Of a stretch of DNA of 64,000 bases, positions 1 through 9,735 are shown piece by piece; position 1 is the first letter of the stretch, and every line of letters starts with the position of its first letter. A program made the position numbers and the translations under genes. The stretch covers positions 961,001 to 1,025,000 of the forward strand of contig CM055875.1 of the NCBI GenBank assembly GCA_029582165.1. The letters run 5' to 3'. This DNA is from Portulaca oleracea (lineage: Eukaryota; Streptophyta; Magnoliopsida; Caryophyllales; Portulacaceae). Under the pieces are notes generated by a model, which saw only the letters and a list, made by a program, of their open reading frames with translations, ran no database searches and had not been told where the DNA came from.

Positions 1-434
1 GGAAGTTGATGGTGAAAAGGTAGAGGGTCATTACCATGATTCAGATAATACAGATATTGATGTTGGAGCTGTTCTAAGAGATTTGGTTAGAAACAAAGGT
101 GACAAGGATATGAGTAGGATTGATGAAATTAATAAAAAGACGAAGAAGAGGGTTAGGTCTGGAATGTAACATCATGGATTGAAAATGTTAAAGGCTGGCA
201 TGGTCTATCCTGACAAGAGATCATTCAAGAAGGCAGTTGATGACTACAGGATTAAAGGAGGGGTACAATTTGAGGGTGACTAACAGTGACAGGGGGAGAC
301 TCTAATTGAAATGTTTGGGTGAGGGATGTGAATGGAGAATTTATGCTGCCAAACTGAAAAAATGTGTTGTCTTTTGAAGTGAAGACACTAGATAAGGCAC
401 ACACATGCACATCCTTCAGTTTCCAGGCAGGGTT

Positions 435-859
435 TAGGGGTGTCCAAAAGCGGTTAACCGCTATTACGGTTAACCGCTTTTGCCATTATAAGTTTTTCCA
501 AACCTAAACCATAACCGCCTAAAGCGGTTAACCGCTTTTGAAAATAAAAAACCTAAACCAAACTTAAACCGGCGGCTAACCGCATTGACAATGAGGTTGA
601 CCGCGGTTTGCTCCAATTTCCGGTTTTTTTTAGGTTAGGGTTTAGGTTTTTTTGGGCTTTTTTTAAAATTATATATAACCGGTTAACCGCGGTTAACCAA
701 TTTTCCAAAATTCAAAATCGAAACCTAAACCGCATATACCGGTTTGGTTAACCGAAACCATAAAAATATAAAACGCCAACCGGTTAACCGGTTTAGCCAG
801 TTTGGTTTTACCGGCTTACGGTTCCGGTTTGCGATTTAGATTAACCATGGACACCCCTA
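435..859. mobile_element. hAT-like MITE rich in GGTTAACC palindromes
   Basis: A 425-bp non-coding insertion inside the MULE N-terminal coding region, bounded by a perfect 12-bp terminal inverted repeat: TAGGGGTGTCCA at 435-446 and TGGACACCCCTA at 848-859. The interior holds many copies of CGGTTAACCG-type palindromes and AACCG units. The coding sense of the MULE resumes right after it (GKRTFSTKSLAEKY). The TIR resembles hAT-type MITEs, but I could not find a clean 8-bp target duplication, so the superfamily is tentative. Confidence 0.7.
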
Positions 860-2572
860 GGGAAGAGGACCTTTTCAACTAAGTCGTTGGCAGAGAAATA
901 TGTTGGCCTTTTTAGACTGCAACTAGACTGTAACCTTCATTTAGAGGAAGGGATTTACAAGCCAAAATATTGAAAGACTTGAAGTTCAATGCAACACTTT
1001 GCATGTGTGTTAGAGCTAGGAGGATGGCTTTGTCAACAATATTAGGTGACTATAGGACACAGTTTGAACAACTCAGGGACTACCTATCTGAGGTGTGCAA
1101 TAAGAACCCAGGCACGACAATGAAGCTGATGACAACCTTGAATGAAGAACATAAGCATGTATTCAAGTTTCTGTACATATGTCCTGGCCCTTTAAAGGAA
1201 GGGTTTTTACAAGGATGTAGGAGAGTAGTTTCTTTGGATGCATGTTTCTTGAAAGGACCGTGGGATGGTCAAGTGTTTGTCGTTGTTAGTAGAGATGCCA
1301 ATGATCAAATGTACATTGTTGCATGGGGGGTTGGGGAAAGTGAAAGCAATGATAGTTGGCGTTGTTTCTTGGAGGAATTACAAAGAGATTTGAACATCGG
1401 TGATGGCTTCAAATGGACTTACATTTCAGATCAGCAGAAGGTAATTTGACCTTATATCATTGTAATCGTTGAAATTCTTTAATTTTAAATTTTTGGTTTA
1501 TTGATTTAGTGATCACTGTATTTTTCTTCTTTTGCAATTAGGGATTGGACTCTATAATCAAGGAGGCTTTCCCTAGAGCTGAGCATAGAATGTGTGCAAG
1601 GCATGTGTATGCCAAAATTAGAGAGAGTTGGAGAGGTGAAGCATTTAGAAATGTTTTTTGGAGGATAACAAAGGCAACAAATGATTATCAATTGGAGAGG
1701 TATGTGAATGATATGAAGGGTCTAGATCCCAATGCCTTTGAATTTCTGAAAAATAAAGGTCTTGAACATTTGAGCAGAAGGAACTTTGGGACTAATGCTC
1801 AATGTGATTCTGTTGACAATAAAATGGGTGAGATTTTCAATGCATTTATCAATGAGGCTGTGTACCAACCAATATTATCCATGCTTAGAACTATTTTCAA
1901 GCTTGTGATGAAGAGGATTGGTCAGAAGCAAGTATGGGCAGACGGACTTGAAGGTCCAATAGCACCTAGGATAAGGAAGAAATTGGACAAAAGAATTGAC
2001 CATGCAAGATATTGGGAGGCTGTGAGGCAGGGGGAGGATTGTATAGTGCCACTCATGGAAGAGATGAGTTTGTTGTCGATCTGAACAACAGAACATGCAC
2101 ATGTAGGTCTTGGGAGTTGAGTGGCATCCCTTGTATTCATGCAGTTGCTGTTTTTAGGGAAGAGAGACTGAAACCAGAAGATTATGTGCATGAGTGTTAC
2201 TCACTGCAACACTTAAAGACAACATACTCCCATACATTGAAGCCAACCAATGGGGAAGGAATGTGGCCCAAAGCAGCAGGTGAGACAATTTATGCACCTT
2301 ATTTTAAGCCTAAGAAGAAGACAACCTCCAAGTACTTTAGGAGGCCAAAAGATGGTGAAAAGCCTGGACCTAATCAAGGGAGAGTCAGCAGGGTTGGGAA
2401 AAAAAATGCATTGCTCATTTTGTGGAGATGAAGGTCACAATACGAGATGTTGTGACAAAGCTCCATCATCAGTATCGCAGCAACAGGTAATATGAAATTG
2501 ATGTGTATGCTATCGTCAAGTTAATTTGACTTTTACACAATTTGTAATTCAATTATACATGTTTGTGCCACA

Positions 2573-2850
2573 GTGGAGACCACCACAACCTCAGTCAGCA
2601 CCACAAGAACAACCACTAGAACAACCACTAGAACAACCACAACCACAACCTCCACCACACCATTCTCTTGTACCCGAGTCACCACCACCACCACAACCTC
2701 AGTCACCACCTCTACAACCTCAATCACCACCACCACAACCTCAATCACCACCACACCATTCTCCTGTACCACCACCACCACCACCCCCTCCACCAGTAAG
2801 CCAACCAACACAACCCCCACCCCCATCACTACCAGAAAGACGTGCTAAGT
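2573..2850 (+). repeat. CCA/CAACC low-complexity tract inside the MULE exon
   Basis: A compositionally biased tract of CCACCACAACCTCAGTCA-like units. In the coding frame it reads as a Pro/Gln-rich linker (PPQPQSPPPQPQ). Other frames give artificial Thr-rich or Val-rich ORFs that should not be annotated. Confidence 0.75.
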
Positions 2851-3553
2851 TTGAGGTACTATATCTGTTTGTTATATTTATTTTTTTATTTGTTTAATTT
2901 GTTTTTTATATTCATAATAATATTGGAATTCACATCATGCCAAGGTTGTTGGTGGGAAAAATTCACATCGTGCCAAGATGCCACGTATGACAATTACACC
3001 ATCAGGGACAAGGATCATCCTTCCCCGCAGCTGCAAGCCAACAACTGACAAGACTGCATCTGAAGCTACTTGTGGCCCTTCTGTTGATGTTGCTCCTGCT
3101 GATGCTGCCCCAAAGATTGGCAATACCTCAGTTTTGTCTTAGTTTAACTGTTCTTCATCTTCAACCAATGTCTCAGCTGCTGCAAACGATGCAACCTCAA
3201 ATGATCTTCCCAAACCAAAAGGACCACCAAGGAGATCTGGAAGGTTGAGGACATTGAAGTTTCCTAAAAAGACTTCCATTACCATAGACAAGTGATGTTT
3301 TTATTGGAGTTATTTTACTTTGGAGGATTATTTAATTTTTATTTTTTTTAATATTAATTTTCTGTTCAACTAGTAGTAAAGACAATATTTTTTTAATGTC
3401 AATATTTTTTTAATTTCAATATCTGTTCAATTCTCAAAAAATGCATTAGCAAATATATGAGTAGCAAATATATGAGTTGTGATAATAAAAAATGGGTGAA
3501 GATGTTGAAACATAGCAGGATAAAAAGAAGAAGATTAAGATGTTGATGATCCG

Positions 3554-3720
3554 TGGTTACAGAAAAGAGAGACAATGAAATTGGTTGTCAAAGATATGGG
3601 AATTTTTTTTATTATTATAAAAACTGAACTGGTATTATTGATCAAGTGAATAATGTTGGGGCGTTTTATAAAAACTGAACTGGTAAATTCAATATCAGAT
3701 TATTATCAACATTAAAACTT
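3554..3720 (+). repeat. Direct repeat copy A (~165 bp)
   Basis: Copy A of a dispersed direct repeat whose partner is at 4453-4615. Both contain AGAGAGACAATGAAA, GAACTGGTATTATTGATC and GTTGGGGCGTTTTATAAA in the same order, with about 85-90 percent identity by eye. The two copies bracket the TAG-split ORF at 3783-4043. Confidence 0.75.
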
Positions 3721-3782
3721 CAATAGAAAATCTTCATAATTAGGATGAACAAGTATTATTTTAATTTCCATAATAATTCTTT

Positions 3783-4043
3783 CTAAATACGTACATTGGC
3801 GCGCCCCATAGCATATCCACACATGATGCCCAAAAACAACAATAGGACAACAATAATGATCAACTATTTCTTCTGGGCCTCCTCAGATGCATTAAGCTTG
3901 TTGCTTAATTGTGCCTCCCTCTGCTCAGCTTTTTTAAGCTCCTCTTCCATCGTTTTCTTGTTCACAAGGACCTCCTCCAAGAAAGACTTCAAGGCATTGA
4001 AGAAGTTCGGATCGACAGAGCTCTGATCGAAGGTGAATGACAT
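3783..4043 (-). pseudogene. Coiled-coil / C-terminal transmembrane small protein split by TAG
   Basis: On the minus strand an ATG at 4043 opens a 59-codon stretch, acidic and heptad-rich (ALKSFLEEVLVNKKTMEEEL, then KKAEQREAQLSNKLNASEE), that is probably a coiled coil. It meets a TAG at 3864-3866. The same frame then continues for 26 codons with a clear hydrophobic segment (LIIIVVLLLFLGIMCGYAMG) and ends at the TAG at 3783-3785. The layout, coiled coil plus C-terminal membrane anchor, resembles the tail of the GRF zinc-finger proteins at 6902-8492, but there is no zinc finger here. It may be a pseudogene, or a gene giving a soluble form. I do not recognise a named family. Confidence 0.5.
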
Positions 4044-4452
4044 TTTTTTTAGAGATTCGAGGATGAAGGATTTGGATAAGGATGAAGAATAATAAGTTAG
4101 TGATGTTGAAGGTAGTTCATGGGCGGTGGTTCATGGGTAGCGCTTACAATACTACATGGGCATGTGCTGCTTATAAAGATAAAAAAAATGACATGATGGT
4201 GAACAGTTTTATGTTGTGTGAAACTGTGAATGACAAACATTGAAAATGCAAACCCTCACTGATATGACTGATGGAGTTGGAATAGGAAGAAACCTCCCCC
4301 ATGAAAAACTGATGCATCTCTAGTAAGCATCCGTTTTTTAGTTTTTTTTTTTTTTTTTGTAACCTGATGAAAATGTTGGGTTACCTGTGATAACAGGTAA
4401 AAAATTTAGGGTTACGTGCAAGGTTCCAGCTTCATCTTTCATTATCATCCAT

Positions 4453-4615
4453 GGTTAAACAGAGAAGAGAGACAATGAAACTGGTTGTCTAAGAGATGGG
4501 CATTTTTTTAATAATAAAAAAATGAACTGGTATTATTGATCGGGTGAATAGTGTTGGGGCGTTTTATAAAAACTGAACTGGTAACTTCAAGAGCATATTA
4601 TTATCAACCGTAAAA
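4453..4615 (+). repeat. Direct repeat copy B (~165 bp)
   Basis: Partner of the repeat at 3554-3720, same orientation, about 900 bp away. It could be two copies of a small element or the ends of a larger unit that includes the minus-strand ORF between them. Confidence 0.7.
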
Positions 4616-4951
4616 CTATTATAACTATTGAGAATCTAACAATGAAACTGGATGGGTGTTTTTCTAATTTTTCGAAAACCGAAGGGTCGTTTTACACGTT
4701 TTACAAACATTTTGAAACTGACGCGGCTATTCCTTCGAATGGGGTTTTCTTCCTCGGTAACCCAACACTGATTAGGCAACTGCATGGGGAGTTATAATGA
4801 TTACTGCTTCCGTCATATATGAATTATCCCCCAAGTCACCAGTCACCACCATCAGTCATTCATCTTCTTCATCCTTCTCCACCATTCTTGTGTTCTAAAC
4901 CCTCCATCCACCCACTACAATTTCATTCCCTTCTTTCTCAATTTTTTGGAA

Positions 4952-5929
4952 ATGGATGCCCAACAACCCACATACAATGATGCACACAGTGCATGTAAAA
5001 GATACAATTGCTTGACCAATGCCCTACCATATAAAATCATCAAAGATGTTGTTGCTCGTGTTGTTGCCTCTGACATCGTTGATCTATGTCGCTGCAGACA
5101 AAGGTAAATTGTTTGCATGTTATATACTTCCATTGTTTACTTTTAAGTTTTGTTTTGAATATTATCTTATTTTTTTCTGTAAATCTGACTTTTTTCTATG
5201 AATTGTTTGCATGGGCATGGATTATGAAGTTGTAAATTATTTAATGAAATCGGAAAAGATAGTTCTGCACTGCAACAAGCTGCTATAGAGAACTTTTCCC
5301 AACATCTATGGCGTCACCCGGTGGAGGCTAAACAATTCAGAGAGAAGTGCCGGGAGAGCGTCAATTGTGAAGCCCTCTTCCAGATTGGAATCGTATGTTC
5401 TTGAACCATTTCTTTTTGTTCCTTCAATATTTCTACATGAATTAAATAGCGTAAATACTGTCATAAATTGTTGTTTAATGCTTACATACTTTGATACCAA
5501 CATATTGAAACTATTGTGTAGGAGAAATATTTCACCAAAGTAGAGGAGGAAGAAGGGATCACAAGCCTATATGAGGCATCAAAACAATGACACAAGGCAT
5601 CACCTTATGTTCTCGGCATAACTTTTTTGTGTGGTGATGATCAAGATCACAGGAAAATAGGGGTTTCGCTTATTATGGAGGTGTTTAAGGCTCAAGCCGT
5701 CGTAGAGTGCAGGAATAAAGTAAGTCACGCTATGTCGAGAATTTGGATGAACAATGCTCGATTCCGGCAAAATAAGCCCAATTTTGAGTGCCCGATGTAT
5801 GAAGAACACAATGTATGGTGGAAAGGATTGCATCACGAGTGTTACGACGACGAAGATTTGGAGCAGAATCTTGTCTGTGATACTTGTAGATGTGGTCGTG
5901 AAAGTAGCTTCTTCTTCAAATCATTATAA
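4952..5929 (+). pseudogene. At2g35280/At1g67623-like F-box protein, one in-frame stop
   Basis: F-box proteins of this plant family are expected to act as substrate adaptors of SCF ubiquitin ligases. Exon 1 (4952-5103) encodes an F-box-like start (NALPYKIIKDVVARVVASDI, then VDLCRCRQR). Exon 2 (start near 5245, end about 5391) has HPVEAKQFREKCRESVNCEALFQIGI, and exon 3 (about 5522-5929) has the conserved C-terminal part with ASPYVLGITFLCG, a Cys/Trp-rich region and a final C-D-T-C-R-C-G motif. Introns start with GT at 5104 and at about 5392. Frame is kept throughout except for a TGA at about 5588-5590, where relatives usually have Trp, so a single TGG-to-TGA change may have killed the gene. The 5' edge of exon 2 is uncertain. 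The family is often multicopy and rapidly turning over. Confidence 0.65.
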
Positions 5930-6682
5930 AAACTGAACTTTGATGGTGGTGGCGGTTCAGTCCTTTTTTGTTTTTGAGAAACTGATTTTAGAGAATATTT
6001 AGTCACCCTAAATTCTAATTGTAGTGTCTGAATGGTATTCATGTAGATTTATGAAATATATAATTTTTGAACATCACTAGATTTATAGCTATGATTCATC
6101 CAATTACCAGTTGTTAGCAAAACAAATTTGGGCAACACAATACTAGCAAATGGGAATCTAGGACGATATTATGTGATAAACAAAATTGAATACAGAATAA
6201 CTATTATTAAACTAAGTGATTTGGGGGATATAGTGGACTTGAAACTTTTTCATGGCTAAACCAAATTACTGGGCATTGACAATGGTGTTACATAGCTAAC
6301 GTTCTTCACTTTTTTAAGATTCCTGAAGTTAAGTTTTGGGGAATTTCTATTCCAATAATTTTCTCAGGCTAAATCATTTGTATATGAAATTCCGACCACT
6401 TCCATTTATTTGAGTTTCAACATTCTTCATTGGCCTTATTTTCTATACCCCATTTCTCTTATTTATATATGAAGCACTCTTGGAGACTCATTTACTAATT
6501 GAGATGGATGTTGAAATATGTTAAGGCAGAGAAAGAGAAATTGGTTGGGCACCGATTTACTTTCATTTATCTTTTACCTTTGATTTTTTGGCTTATTGAA
6601 GCATATTATTTCCTATCCATTTTCAATAAAATTCAACAATATACCAAAACATAACTAAACCTAAACCAACTCTAATCCAAAA
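5930..6682. other. AT-rich intergenic stretch without recognisable genes
   Basis: No supported ORF. A short inverted pair TTGGGCACC (about 6545) and GGTGCCCAA (about 6689) is the only structure I see; the second member also starts the GRF inverted duplication. Confidence 0.5.
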
Positions 6683-6901
6683 GATTCTGGTGCCCAATAA
6701 AGGTAATTCATTAATTCATATGTGTTCAATCACCATCATTTTCATTAATTGCAACAAATATAAAACCTTCAACACTAAACATAAACCTAAATTAAACTAA
6801 AACTTAAAGGCATATGAAAACAGAGTACCCTAAAAAATAAACATAACCCTTAACAACGGGGAAAAAGACGACAAATTCTTCACCACAAATTCTTCATCCT
6901 C

Positions 6902-7363
6902 CTACTGCTGCTGCTTCATCATGACCCCCACCAGGACCACCATGACCGCCATGAACACACTGATCAACACAAGAAGCCTCTTTTGAGACTTGTTGAGTAC
7001 TCTAACTTCGTACTCTTCCTCAATCATTTGCCCATATGTCTCCTCGTGTGCTCTCCTCAGATGAGAGAGTTGACTGGTTGAACTTGACAATTGAGCAGAC
7101 AATGAGGTGATTCTGCCGATGGCGGCGACGCCGGGTTCACTGGGTGTAGGACAAATGGGGTCTTCCACCCATTGTTCATATCTGCACCCTCTGGGGGTCC
7201 CAGCAAATCTGCACCGGGCGAACCTCCGTAATGGGTTCGTCTCTGTCGTGGACACAATAACCTTACAGGGAAGGCCGCAGAAACAGACCCGATCAGTGTT
7301 AGAGTTACACGGACAGAATCTACAGGCCAATATATCGGCATGGTCTAGGTATCCGTCTGCCAT
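6902..7363 (-). CDS. GRF-type zinc finger / coiled-coil / transmembrane protein (At4g04775-like)
   Basis: A single-exon, 153-residue ORF. Residues ~14-70 form a GRF-type zinc-binding module (CFCGLPCKVIVSTTETNPLR, RFARCRFAGTPRGCRYEQW). Residues ~85-128 are a probable coiled coil (SAQLSSSTSQLSHLRRAHEE). Residues ~130-150 form one membrane segment (LLVLISVFMAVMVVLVGVMM), followed by a KQQQ tail. Plant proteins of this build are usually named uncharacterized protein At4g04775-like; their function is unknown, so nucleic-acid or protein binding through the zinc finger is only a suggestion. The ATG at 7363 gives the full zinc module. It is divergently oriented to a damaged paralogue at 8035-8492, and both lie in an inverted duplication. 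The leader contains a ~50-bp tandem duplication (about 7390-7480). Confidence 0.7.
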   Translation of the reverse strand: MADGYLDHADILACRFCPCNSNTDRVCFCGLPCKVIVSTTETNPLRRFARCRFAGTPRGCRYEQWVEDPICPTPSEPGVAAIGRITSLSAQLSSSTSQLSHLRRAHEETYGQMIEEEYEVRVLNKSQKRLLVLISVFMAVMVVLVGVMMKQQQ

Positions 7364-7978
7364 TTTTCTGTTGAGGGAGGGGAAAGGTTGAAACTTGCAG
7401 ATGGGAAGGAAGAAGGAGAGGAAACCCTAACTAAAATTTGCAGAGGGGAAGGAAGAAGGAGAAGAATAAAAGACATTTGACAGGGAAGGCAGTATTTAAA
7501 GTGCAATGTACCGTAATATTTTTGACGGTTTGATTTTTAATCAGAGTTAATGTAATATTTTTTCAAATAGATGTTGGGTTAGTCTGGTTTTTAATTTACA
7601 AATCGATGTTTTAAATTCCTCATTTGTTTTTTTAAAACAATATAGATTTAAACTACTCATATACTTTGCTGAAATGTCATAATTGCCACTAGTTAGTATT
7701 TTTTCTACAATAACTACCCCCAAACTTTGAAATTGTGTACTAAATAGTCATCTAGAAAAACTATCAAAGTAGGCCTTGAAAAATTATTTGTCAATAAAAT
7801 ACCCTTAAACCGGGTAAAATTGTATCAAAATGCCCTTTCAGTGACTTTTTCCCGGGAAATACGTAATTAACTGTGATTGGACATGTGAGTAGACCACCCT
7901 TTTAACTTCTGACGAATTTTCTATAATAACCCTTCCTCCCCTGTCAAACTTCTTGTTCATCCACTTCTCTCTTAGGGT

Positions 7979-8492
7979 TTGCTCTCCTTCATCCTCTGCA
8001 AGTTTCAACATTTCCCCTCCCTAAACACAAAAATAGAAAACGGCATTGTCGACCATGCCCAGATCATTGCATGCAAATCGTGTCCGTGTTACTCATACAC
8101 GGATCAGACCTGTGAATGCGGCGTTCCCTGTGTGGTTAGACTATCAATGACACCGACGAAACCATTTTAGAGGTTCGTCCGGTGCAGGTTTGCCGGGACC
8201 CCCCCAAACGTGTGGCTTACAAGAATGGGTGGACGATCGCATTTGAAATACTCTCAGGGGACCCGCCGTGTCCATCCTCCAGAACAACACCTCTTTGGCT
8301 GCTCAATTAGTTAGAACAAACAGGAAACTCTCTGACCTGAGGAGAGAACATGTGGAGATGGTTCGACAATTGATCAATGTAAGGAACCAAGTTAGGGTAC
8401 TGAAGAAGACTAGAAATAGGCTTCTTGTGTTGAGCGGTGTTTTCGTGGCGGCCATGGCGGTTATGGTGGGGTTCATAATTCAGAAAGCCTAG
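7979..8492 (+). pseudogene. GRF zinc finger / transmembrane paralogue, frameshifted
   Basis: Damaged sister of the 6902-7363 gene on the opposite strand. From about 8035 it reads GIVDHAQIIACKSCPCYSYTDQ, TCECGVPCVVRL, then a TAG at 8168-8170 and RFVRCRFAGTPP. A shift in the C-run near 8200 moves the next conserved part (CGLQEWVDD) to another frame. The C-terminal half (8268-8492) keeps the coiled coil (LVRTNRKLSDLRREH) and membrane anchor (LLVLSGVFVAAMAVMVGFII). A protein starting at 8268 would be membrane anchored but lack the zinc finger. Alignment with the sister gene by eye shows the same domain order and spacing. Confidence 0.7.
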
Positions 8493-8811
8493 TTTGGTGG
8501 TGGGAGGCGGAAGGTTCTAGAAAGATAAAGCAGCAGCAGCAGCAGGATGAACAAATTGTTGTTTTTTTGGTTTTACTTTTGGTTGTGGTTTGTATGATGT
8601 TTTGCATGGCATACTCTGTTCTAATATACCTTTCAGTTTTAGTCTAATTTAGGGCTAAGTTTAGTTATGTATGTGTTTAATTTGATGTTTATGGATTTTT
8701 TATAGTGGTTTATTTGATGTGTTCAATGGAATGTGATGAACAAAAATTTTAGATTACGCATTATCAATGGTATTTTGTTGAATGAATGTTCTGATTTGGG
8801 CACCAGAAACT

Positions 8812-9540
8812 ATTTCCATCATCATTATCTCCATCATCATCCTCATATTCTTCCTCATGTTCTCCGACGTTTTTTTTGTAAAAAATTTTGACTGCATAAA
8901 TTTATTAATAAATACAGATTGTTTCCAATTAATGCTACACCTTGGTACACTAGAACATTAGCAATATTGGTATTGTGATAACAAGAAGGTTGCGGGTTCA
9001 AATCCAGTATTGGATGTGGTTTTTATCATTTTCTTCATCATTTTCAACTTCTTCTTTTTTTCCTGCTATGTTTCATCTTCACCCTTTTTTTGTTTTATTT
9101 TTAATTTTCTTTTTTAAAATGACCAAATGCAAAAGTGTTAATTGTTAAAAATTTGATTAAATTCTTTTACAACCATCCGTCTACAGTGTGAAAAAATAAA
9201 AAATAAAGTCACAATCTTGTCAAATCAGAACTTTTTTCAGCAAGCTCTTCATCTTCCAAAATTCAATTTCTATTTTCATCTTTTTCTCTGTCAAATAAAC
9301 CGTTTCCAGCCTTTATTCTTCCATTGTTGAAGCCACAGTTTAAAATTTAGATTTGAATTGAATTAACAAACAGATAGGGAGAGAAGCAGATAGAGAGAGG
9401 CTACAAAATGCTAAGATTGATAACAATTGAACTAAAACTGATTCATTGATTGATGATATTCATTCAAAAAACCAAAAACATACAAAATCTAGAAAGGAAA
9501 CAACATTAACAACACTGAACCAACTGAGCAAAAAAGAAAA
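8812..9540. other. AT-rich non-coding stretch with a tRNA-like promoter remnant
   Basis: No supported ORF. At 8959-8970 (TAGCAATATTGG) and 8995-9005 (GGTTCAAATCC) the sequence resembles pol III A and B boxes with close to tRNA spacing, perhaps a tRNA-derived SINE head. Otherwise simple AT-rich sequence. Confidence 0.35.
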
Positions 9541-9545
9541 CAACT

Positions 9546-9735
9546 GAATCTTAAGGCTTCACACTATTCTTGGGGCGGGGGGCATCATTCACCGCTGGGA
9601 CTGGAGGAGGTGTTGGATGATTAACAAGAACTCCAGCGCTGCGAACTATGTCCATGAGGGCATGGGAGAGAGTCTTGTTGATCATTGCAGTGCCTTGAAA
9701 AGCGCGCTGCATATCCTGAAGAGTCTTCACCTCTT
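9546..9735 (-). pseudogene. 3' end of a minus-strand ORF cut off by the LTR at 9736
   Basis: Reading leftward from 9735 an open frame runs about 60 codons (KTLQDMQRAFQGTAMINKTL, SHALMDIVRSAGVLVNHPTP, PPVPAVNDAPRPKNSVKP) to a TAA near 9550. Codon use and the Pro-rich end look protein-coding. The frame enters directly from the border of the Athila 5' LTR, so the upstream part of the gene should lie on the far side of the element; I could not find it. No family recognised. Confidence 0.45.

Larger units (their letters stand above)
1..3295 (+). pseudogene. MuDR/MULE transposase, degenerate, 5' end outside the window
   Basis: Relic of a Mutator-like transposase, the DDE enzyme that cuts and pastes MULE elements. 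In order: a MuDR N-terminal DNA-binding region at about 187-430 (pattern MVYPDKRSFKKAVDDYRI, then several stops); a MITE insertion at 435-859; the MULE transposase core at 970-1449 (VSLDACFLKGPWDGQ); an intron at about 1444-1541; the rest of the core to about 2040; a SWIM zinc finger at about 2092-2142 (CTC...CIH); a CCHC knuckle at about 2409-2450 (CSFCGDEGHNTRCC); a Pro/Gln-rich stretch at 2560-2850; and a basic C-terminus (RRSGRLRTLKFPKK) ending at the TGA at 3295. Reading-frame changes near 2010-2060 and in the A-run near 2400, plus stops in the N-terminal part, make it inactive. Domain order and length match the family; the intron positions are my inference. Confidence 0.85.
6683..8811. 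repeat. Inverted duplication carrying the two GRF genes
   Basis: Left arm (about 6683-7440) and right arm (about 7960-8811) are inverted copies. The outer ends pair TTCTGGTGCCCAA (6685-6697) with TTGGGCACCAGAA (about 8797-8809). The 3' flanks pair as well (for example CTAAATTAAACTAAAACTTA near 6789 with the reverse complement of the stretch near 8640). The spacer is ~500 bp. Arms are diverged, so this is an old duplication. Confidence 0.6.

Noticed and set aside
2533..2850. Long Thr-rich and Val-rich ORFs over the CCA repeat
   Set aside because: They are alternative readings of a low-complexity tract; only the Pro/Gln frame continues the transposase.
8995..9005. Functional tRNA gene
   Set aside because: Only A-box and B-box-like words; no cloverleaf could be drawn, so at most a SINE remnant.
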